Positions 6,567 through 10,269 of a stretch of DNA of 10,269 nucleotides are shown here, piece by piece. The position numbers were made by a program, and so were the translations under genes. Numbering within the stretch: position 1 is the stretch's first letter; every line of letters starts with the position of its first letter. The notes under the pieces were generated by a model that worked only from the letters and a program-made list of their open reading frames with translations, was not told the DNA's origin and did not search any database. Source of the DNA: Alphaproteobacteria bacterium (GTDB taxonomy: Bacteria; Pseudomonadota; Alphaproteobacteria; ATCC43930; CGMCC-115725); assembly GCA_030037055.1 (NCBI GenBank), contig JASHRZ010000206.1:1-10269 (forward strand), given 5' to 3'.

Positions 6567-6668
6567 CTTTTCTTAGCTCTTCTTCTTAGGAATCTAAAGG
6601 TAGCGGTAGGAAGTTGGAGCCGGGAAAACGGGGATTAACTCTTTCCGCTTTATTATCCAGTAGTTGTC
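6567..6668. other. AT-enriched stretch beside hemE, candidate DNA unwinding element
   Basis: Two blocks stand out from the GC-rich surroundings: 6567-6600 (about 35% GC by hand count) and 6635-6668 (about one third GC). The first is pyrimidine-rich with TCTTAG repeated at 6571 and 6584; between them is the short tandem GGTAGC-GGTAGG (6599-6610). A DnaA-box-like TTATCCAGT lies in the second block. Such a block next to DnaA sites is what an origin melting region looks like, but it could equally be the hemE promoter and leader. Confidence 0.35.
6653..6661 (+). promoter_or_regulatory. DnaA-box-like site TTATCCAGT
   Basis: Matches 7 of 9 positions of TTATCCACA, differing in the last two. It lies within the AT-rich block near hemE. 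A single site of this quality would be unremarkable; its value is in combination with the others in the same gap. Confidence 0.3.
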
Positions 6669-6696
6669 TGGTCCGGCCTGAAACTGGGCTTTGGAC

Positions 6697-6705
6697 GGTG
6701 TATAA
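6697..6705 (-). promoter_or_regulatory. DnaA-box-like site TTATACACC
   Basis: On the minus strand it fits eight of nine positions of the relaxed consensus TTWTNCACA, differing only in the last base. It overlaps the plus-strand TATAAG that might act as a -10 for ppsR, so DnaA binding there could also affect transcription. Inferred from sequence only. Confidence 0.3.
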
Positions 6706-6931
6706 GACAGGGATACATAGGCGTAACGGGGCTTTGGCAACGAGTCGCGTATGCAGAGGAAAGAAGTGCGAAGTGGGGATGACCGAGCCGGTATGGCGGG
6801 TTGTCCCGGACTCGCAAATAGTGCCATGAAAGTATCCAGAGGCGGATCGTATCGCCGCGGCGGAGAGGCAGAGCGGGGCTTAAATCGGCGGCGGCGGGCG
6901 AGCGGAGGAGATGTCGGAAGTTTGCCGGGTT

Positions 6932-6940
6932 TTTTCCACA
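6932..6940 (+). promoter_or_regulatory. DnaA box TTTTCCACA (full match to TTWTNCACA)
   Basis: The best DnaA-box match in the gap: all nine positions of TTWTNCACA, and 8 of 9 of the strict E. coli box. It lies 19 nt before the ppsR GTG start, next to the minus-strand match TTATCCTCG at 6955-6947. The position just before ppsR suggests either the right edge of the origin or DnaA control of this gene. Confidence 0.45.
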
Positions 6941-6959
6941 TCATGACGAGGATAAACCG

Positions 6960-7778
6960 GTGACGCGCTTTCATCTCCACCTCGTCTCCGATGCCACGGG
7001 CGATACCGTGCATTCAGTAGCGCGCGCGTGCCTCGTGCAGTTCGAAGGCGCCGAGGCGATCGAGCATATCTGGTCGATGGTGCGCACCAAAAGCCAAGTA
7101 GAGCGGGTGGTCGCTGGCGTCGCGGCTCATCCCGGCGTGGTGCTCTATACCCTCGTCAACGAAACCCTGCGCATACCGCTGGTCGATGGCTGCCGCAAGC
7201 TGCAAGTACCGGCGATCCCTGTCCTCGATCCGGTCATCGGCGCGCTTGCCACCTATCTCGGCCGTCAGAGCCGCGGCCTGCCGGGCCAGCAGCATCTACT
7301 CGATACCGAGTATTTCCAGCGCATCGATGCCATGACCTTCGCCCTCAACCATGACGACGGCCAGTCTCTCTGGGCGCTCAACGAGGCCGATGTCATCCTC
7401 GTCGGTGTCTCCCGCACCTCGAAGACGCCAACCTGCATCTACCTTGCCAATCGCGGTATCAAGGCCGCGAATGTGCCGGTGATACCGAACATGCCGCTGC
7501 CGCCCGAGCTCTTCACCGTCACCAAACCACTGATTGTCGGTCTCACCAATGATCCCGATCGCCTTATCCAGCTGCGGCGCAACCGCTTGAGCATGCTGCA
7601 TCATGAGGAGCCCACTCTCTACATTGACACCGAAGCCGTACACCAAGAGGTAGCGGCGGCGCGCCGCGTCTTCGCGGAGCATCACTGGCCAGTGATCGAT
7701 GTGAGCCGGCGCTCGATCGAGGAGACCGCTGCCGCGATCCTCAAACTGATTGCCCGCCGGCAGGAAAGAGATAAGTGA
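6960..7778 (+). CDS. ppsR: PpsR/PDRP-family bifunctional kinase/pyrophosphorylase (DUF299)
   Basis: 272 residues (E. coli PpsR/YdiA 277). Family members switch off PEP synthetase or pyruvate phosphate dikinase by ADP-dependent phosphorylation of a threonine next to the catalytic histidine, and reactivate it by phosphate-dependent removal that releases pyrophosphate. Seen: N-terminal FHLHLVSDATGDT (4-16), the P-loop-like GVSRTSKTP (149-157) followed by YLANRGIKAANVPVIPN (161-177), and VGLTNDPDRL. Which dikinase is the partner cannot be told, since neither target gene is in the window; in Alphaproteobacteria it is often PPDK. The GTG start at 6960 is preceded by GAGGA (6948-6952). A six-codon ORF (6943-6963) ends across this start. 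First of a run of genes with 4-nt overlaps (ppsR-maf-aroE-coaE). The symbol should not be confused with the photosynthesis repressor PpsR. Confidence 0.95.
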   Translation: MTRFHLHLVSDATGDTVHSVARACLVQFEGAEAIEHIWSMVRTKSQVERVVAGVAAHPGVVLYTLVNETLRIPLVDGCRKLQVPAIPVLDPVIGALATYLGRQSRGLPGQQHLLDTEYFQRIDAMTFALNHDDGQSLWALNEADVILVGVSRTSKTPTCIYLANRGIKAANVPVIPNMPLPPELFTVTKPLIVGLTNDPDRLIQLRRNRLSMLHHEEPTLYIDTEAVHQEVAAARRVFAEHHWPVIDVSRRSIEETAAAILKLIARRQERDK

Positions 7779-8371
7779 GCCCCCTCGTTCTTGCTTCGGC
7801 CAGCCGCATCCGCGCCCTGCTGCTGGAACGCGCCGGCCTCGCCGTCGCCTGCGATCCCGCGACCCTTGAAGAGGCAGAGATCAAGACTGCGTTCCGTCGT
7901 GACGGACGCGATGCCGCAGGCTGCGCCATGGCGCTGGCCGAGGCCAAGGCGGCGCGCGTCGCCCCGCGCCATCCGGGCGCTCTCGTTATCGGCGCCGACC
8001 AGCTTTTGGTCTGTGGCGAGGCCTGGCTCGACAAGCCCGCCGACCTCGCCGATGCGCGCCGTCAGTTGCAAAGCCTGCGCGGCCGGCGGCACGAGCTCGT
8101 TACCGCGGTCGCGCTGCGACGCGACGACACGCTGCTGTGGCGGCGGATCGAGCGGCCGGCGCTGGTCATGCGCGACTTCTCCGACGCGTTCCTTGACGCG
8201 TATCTCGCTGCCGCCGGCGCCGATGCGTTGAGCTCGGTTGGCGCTTATCAGCTCGAGGCCATGGGAGTGCAGCTTTTCGCCTGCATCGAGGGCGACTACT
8301 TCGCGATTCTGGGATTGCCGCTGCTGCCGCTGCTCGATTGCCTGCGCGGGCTGGGCGCGCTTGCCGCATGA
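7775..8371 (+). CDS. maf: Maf family nucleotide pyrophosphatase (Maf/YceF-like)
   Basis: 198 residues, normal Maf length. These cytosolic enzymes hydrolyse non-canonical or modified nucleoside triphosphates to the monophosphate plus pyrophosphate. Seen: LVLASASRIRALLLERAG (4-21) for the usual LASxSPRR, VIGADQLL (71-78, Asp75 as probable catalytic base), DKPADLADARRQL (86-98), and the C-terminal GAYQLEAMGVQLFACIEGDY with ILGLPLLPLL. 'DQ' in place of 'DT' after the GAD motif resembles E. coli YceF (7-methyl-GTP pyrophosphatase) more than YhdE (dTTP/UTP), but the substrate is inferred only. It starts with GTG at 7775, overlapping the ppsR stop as GTGA, with AGGA at 7762-7765, and its stop overlaps the aroE ATG. 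Co-transcription with both neighbours is very likely. Confidence 0.93.
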   Translation: MSPLVLASASRIRALLLERAGLAVACDPATLEEAEIKTAFRRDGRDAAGCAMALAEAKAARVAPRHPGALVIGADQLLVCGEAWLDKPADLADARRQLQSLRGRRHELVTAVALRRDDTLLWRRIERPALVMRDFSDAFLDAYLAAAGADALSSVGAYQLEAMGVQLFACIEGDYFAILGLPLLPLLDCLRGLGALAA

Positions 8372-9201
8372 AACGCGCCGGCGTCATGGGCTGGCCGGTG
8401 AGGCAGTCGCGGTCGCCGGTGCTGCACCGCTTCTGGCTCGAGCAATACGGAATCGAGGGCGAGTATGTGCTCCTACCGGTGCCGCCCGAGGCTCTCGAGC
8501 GCGAACTGCGCGCACTCCCCGGGCGCGGCTTCGCCGGCTGCAACCTCACCCTGCCGCATAAGGAGCGGGCGCTCGCGTTTCTCGATCGCCTCGATGCGAC
8601 GGCGCGACGCGTCGGCGCCGTCAACACCGTGGTCGCCGCCGCCGATGGCGCGCTCGAAGGCAGCAACACTGACGCTTTCGGCTTTCACGCCAATCTCGCC
8701 GCCGCCTTGCCTGGCTGGAAGGCCGCTTCCGGCCCAGCCGTGGTGCTTGGCGCCGGCGGCGGCGGGCGCGCCGTAGTGGCGGCGCTTCTCGATCACGGCG
8801 CGCCTGAGATCCGCCTGGTCAACCGGCACCCCGCGCGCGCGGAGGCGCTGGCGGCGGCGCTCGGCGGGCGCATCGAGATCGTCCTCTGGCAGCATCGCGC
8901 CGACGCGCTCGCCGGCGCGGCGTTGCTGGTGAACACCACTAGCCTTGGCATGGCGGGCGAGCCGCCGCTCGATCTCGCGCTCGATGCCTTGCCGGCGAAC
9001 GCGGTGGTGACGGACATCGTCTATGTGCCGCTGCGCACCGCGCTGCTTGCGAAGGCCGAGGCGCGCGGCAACCCGACGGTGGACGGGCTCGGCATGCTGC
9101 TCTACCAGGCGCAGCCGGGCTTTGCCGCCTGGTTCGGCCTGCGGCCCGAGGTCAGTCCGGCGCTGCGCGCACGTGTCATCGCCAGCCTGGCGGCGCGATG
9201 A
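8368..9201 (+). CDS. aroE: Shikimate dehydrogenase (NADP+)
   Basis: 277 residues (E. coli 272). Reduces 3-dehydroshikimate to shikimate with NADPH, the fourth step of the chorismate pathway. Seen: shikimate-binding QSRSPVLH (13-20, Ser14 and Ser16), catalytic Lys65 in NLTLPHK, Asn86 in GAVNTV, catalytic Asp102 in SNTDAFGF, the nucleotide loop VLGAGGGGRA (126-135), NADP-selective NRHPAR (152-157), NTTSLGM (189-195), and Gln247 in GLGMLLYQAQPGF. Each key residue falls at or close to its E. coli number. An in-frame TTG at 8338 would add ten residues, but the ATG at 8368 overlaps the maf stop as ATGA and fits the family start. No ribosome site is visible, so translation is probably coupled to maf. 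Its end overlaps coaE. Confidence 0.97.
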   Translation: MKRAGVMGWPVRQSRSPVLHRFWLEQYGIEGEYVLLPVPPEALERELRALPGRGFAGCNLTLPHKERALAFLDRLDATARRVGAVNTVVAAADGALEGSNTDAFGFHANLAAALPGWKAASGPAVVLGAGGGGRAVVAALLDHGAPEIRLVNRHPARAEALAAALGGRIEIVLWQHRADALAGAALLVNTTSLGMAGEPPLDLALDALPANAVVTDIVYVPLRTALLAKAEARGNPTVDGLGMLLYQAQPGFAAWFGLRPEVSPALRARVIASLAAR

Positions 9202-9815
9202 TCGTCCTCGGCCTTACCGGGTCGGTTGGCATGGGCAAGAGCACCGCCGCCGCCATGCTGCGCCGCCTCGGCGTCGCCGTCCATGACAGCGACGGCGTGG
9301 TGCATCGCCTGCTGGCGCCGAAGGGTGCCGCGGTGGCGCCGGTAATGGCGGCGTTTCCGGGCGTGGCGCGCGGCGACGGCGGCATCGACCGCGCCGCGCT
9401 CGGCGCCCGCGTCTTCGGCGATCCAGCAGCGCTGCGCCGGCTGGAGCGCATCCTCCACCCGCTGGTGCGCTGGAGCCAGCAGCGCTTTCTCGCCCGCGCC
9501 CGCGCCCGCCGGCTGAGGCTGGTCGTGCTCGACATCCCGCTGCTCTTCGAGACCGGCGGCGGGCGGCGCTGCGACAAGATCATCGTCGTCTCCGCCCCTG
9601 CTTTCTTGCAGCGCGCGCGTGTGCTGGCGCGCCCCGGCATGAGCGAAGCGCGCTTCGGCGCCATCCTGGCCCAGCAGATGGCCGATGCCGAGAAGCGCAA
9701 GCGCGCCGATTACGTTCTGCCCAGCGGCCTCGGTCGCGCCGTCACCTTCCGCCGCTTGAAGCGCATCCTGCGCGAATTGCAATCCGCCGGGCCTTGCCTC
9801 AACGCCTTCCGCTAA
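9198..9815 (+). CDS. coaE: Dephospho-CoA kinase
   Basis: 205 residues (E. coli 206). Phosphorylates the ribose 3'-OH of dephospho-CoA with ATP, the last step of coenzyme A synthesis. Seen: P-loop LTGSVGMGKST (6-16), HDSDGVVHRLL (29-39) for the usual DAD motif, ILHPLV (85-90), LDIPLLFET (111-119), and the lid/C-terminal part QQMADAEKRKRADYVLPSGLG (159-179, shown in part by AEKRKRADYV). The Met in GMGKS replaces the common Ser, which is a mild variation. The ATG overlaps the aroE stop as ATGA and has no ribosome site, so translation is likely coupled. The C-terminus (QSAGPCLNAFR) is not distinctive. dnaQ follows after 15 nt. Confidence 0.96.
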   Translation: MIVLGLTGSVGMGKSTAAAMLRRLGVAVHDSDGVVHRLLAPKGAAVAPVMAAFPGVARGDGGIDRAALGARVFGDPAALRRLERILHPLVRWSQQRFLARARARRLRLVVLDIPLLFETGGGRRCDKIIVVSAPAFLQRARVLARPGMSEARFGAILAQQMADAEKRKRADYVLPSGLGRAVTFRRLKRILRELQSAGPCLNAFR

Positions 9816-9830
9816 GGCAGACTCGGCGCC

Positions 9831-10269
9831 GTGCGCGAGATCGTGCTCGACACCGAGACCACCGGGCTCGACCCCGATGACGGCCACCGCATCGTCGAGC
9901 TGGCCTGCGTCGAGCTGTTCAACCACGTGCCGACCGGCCGCATCTTCCACCGCTACGTCAATCCCGAGCGCGACGTCGCGGCTGAGGCGGTCGAGGTGCA
10001 TGGACTTACCGCGGAGATGCTGGCGCAGCATCCGCCCTTTGCCGTCATCGTCGAGGAGTTCCTCGCCTTCATCGGCGACGACCGGCTGGTCATCCATAAT
10101 GCCGAGTTCGATCTGCGTTTCCTGAATGCCGAGCTGAGACGCCTCGGCCGGCCGGCGCTCGCTGGCAAGATCGAGGACACGCTGCTGCTGGCGCGAAAGC
10201 GCTATCCCGGCGCGCCGGCGAGCCTCGACGCCCTCTGCCGCCGTTTTTCGATCGATCTCAGCGCCCGCA
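9831..10269 (+). CDS. dnaQ: DNA polymerase III epsilon subunit, 3'-5' proofreading exonuclease (partial)
   Basis: 146 codons from a GTG at 9831 run open to the window end, so about the first 60% of the usual 230-240 residues is present. This is the DEDDh exonuclease that removes mismatched 3' ends in the polymerase III core. Seen: ExoI motif EIVLDTETTGLDP (3-15, Asp7 and Glu9), VHGLT (56-60), and ExoII HNAEFDLRFLN (89-99, Asp94). The ExoIII motif with the general-base His and last Asp, and the C-terminal beta-clamp and alpha-subunit binding segment, would lie beyond the edge. The first residues, MREIVLDTETTGLDP, are the normal family start, which supports the GTG; only a weak AAGG is found before it. 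It is probably the last visible member of the ppsR-maf-aroE-coaE transcription unit (15-nt gap to coaE). Confidence 0.95.
   Translation, partial: MREIVLDTETTGLDPDDGHRIVELACVELFNHVPTGRIFHRYVNPERDVAAEAVEVHGLTAEMLAQHPPFAVIVEEFLAFIGDDRLVIHNAEFDLRFLNAELRRLGRPALAGKIEDTLLLARKRYPGAPASLDALCRRFSIDLSAR

Larger units (their letters stand above)
6565..6959. other. Candidate chromosomal replication origin (oriC) between hemE and ppsR
   Basis: A 395-nt non-coding gap with genes pointing away on both sides. Established knowledge: in Caulobacter crescentus the origin lies between hemE and the RP001 homologue (a DUF299 gene), and the cluster RP001-hemE-hemH-RP883 was proposed as an origin marker for Alphaproteobacteria. 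Equating RP883 with hemJ is my recollection. Seen here: the same neighbours; an AT-richer part beside hemE (6567-6668); and DnaA-box-like sites: TTTTCCACA (6932-6940, plus), TTATCCAGT (6653-6661, plus), TTATACACC (6705-6697, minus), GTATCCAGA (6832-6840, plus) and TTATCCTCG (6955-6947, minus). TTAA occurs at 6635 and 6880 but no TTAA-N7-TTAA CtrA site, and I see no clear IHF site. A weak promoter-like pair CTGAAA-N17-TATAAG (6678-6706, plus) could serve ppsR. Origin function is inferred from context and motifs. The alternative is an ordinary divergent promoter region. Confidence 0.6.

Noticed and set aside
6635..6883. TTAA half-sites as CtrA boxes
   Set aside because: TTAA at 6635 and 6880 are not followed by a second TTAA after 7 nt, so no full TTAA-N7-TTAA site is present.
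6926..6937. GCCGGGTTTTTTCC as an intrinsic terminator
   Set aside because: There is a T-run but no stable stem directly before it, and no plus-strand gene ends upstream of it.
6751..6963. 70-codon plus-strand frame within the hemE-ppsR gap
   Set aside because: Arg/Gly-rich, without a domain or ribosome site, and it lies in the candidate origin. Only its last six codons are mentioned, as a possible minicistron.
6594..7013. 139-codon minus-strand frame crossing the hemE-ppsR gap
   Set aside because: It overlaps the start of ppsR antisense, begins inside it, and shows no protein family features.
9102..10097. 331-codon open frame on the minus strand opposite coaE and dnaQ
   Set aside because: It is antisense to two well-supported genes. 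Such long antisense frames are expected from high third-position GC, and it shows no recognisable domain.

Overview
This is a high-GC (roughly mid-60s percent, estimated by eye) alphaproteobacterial chromosomal segment. It is made mostly of housekeeping genes. No phage, CRISPR, transposase, tRNA or rRNA is visible. The gene set and order (rho-hemJ-hemH-hemE running left, then ppsR/DUF299-maf-aroE-coaE-dnaQ running right) are characteristic of Alphaproteobacteria. I cannot name the genus. Full CtrA sites (TTAA-N7-TTAA) are absent between hemE and ppsR, so a Caulobacter-style origin control is not indicated.

Layout. 1-269 (minus): the N-terminal part of an MFS drug/H+ antiporter, cut by the window edge. 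419-2103 (plus): a two-gene unit of a dienelactone hydrolase and a QOR-type quinone oxidoreductase. 2104-2411: a convergent intergenic region holding a 141-bp palindromic, MITE-like repeat flanked by two related hairpins. 2412-3668 (minus): transcription terminator rho, with its own leader and a plausible promoter in 3669-3986. 3987-6564 (minus): the hemE-hemH-hemJ operon for late haem synthesis, its genes joined by ATGA stop/start overlaps. 6565-6959: a 395-bp divergent non-coding region. 6960-10269 (plus): ppsR, maf, aroE and coaE, all joined by 4-nt overlaps, then the start of dnaQ.

The most important reading is of the 6565-6959 gap. The cluster 'DUF299 gene (RP001) / hemE / hemH / hemJ-like gene' is, from established knowledge, the conserved cluster around the mapped replication origin of Caulobacter crescentus (Cori, between hemE and the RP001 homologue) and the putative origin of Rickettsia prowazekii. 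Here the same gap is non-coding and AT-enriched next to hemE. It contains one perfect match to the relaxed DnaA-box consensus TTWTNCACA and several 7/9 or 8/9 matches, and every gene shown between position 2412 and the right edge points away from it. I infer that it is the chromosomal origin (oriC) or its relic.

The genes work together in recognisable pathways: HemE, HemJ and HemH catalyse three of the late steps from uroporphyrinogen to haem; AroE serves aromatic amino acid synthesis; CoaE makes coenzyme A; PpsR controls a pyruvate/PEP dikinase-type enzyme; Maf removes non-canonical nucleotides; DnaQ proofreads DNA replication. I found no convincing new defence or metabolic system. The points worth a second look are the candidate oriC, the palindromic element at a likely synteny breakpoint, the rho leader ORF and the probable [2Fe-2S] ferrochelatase.
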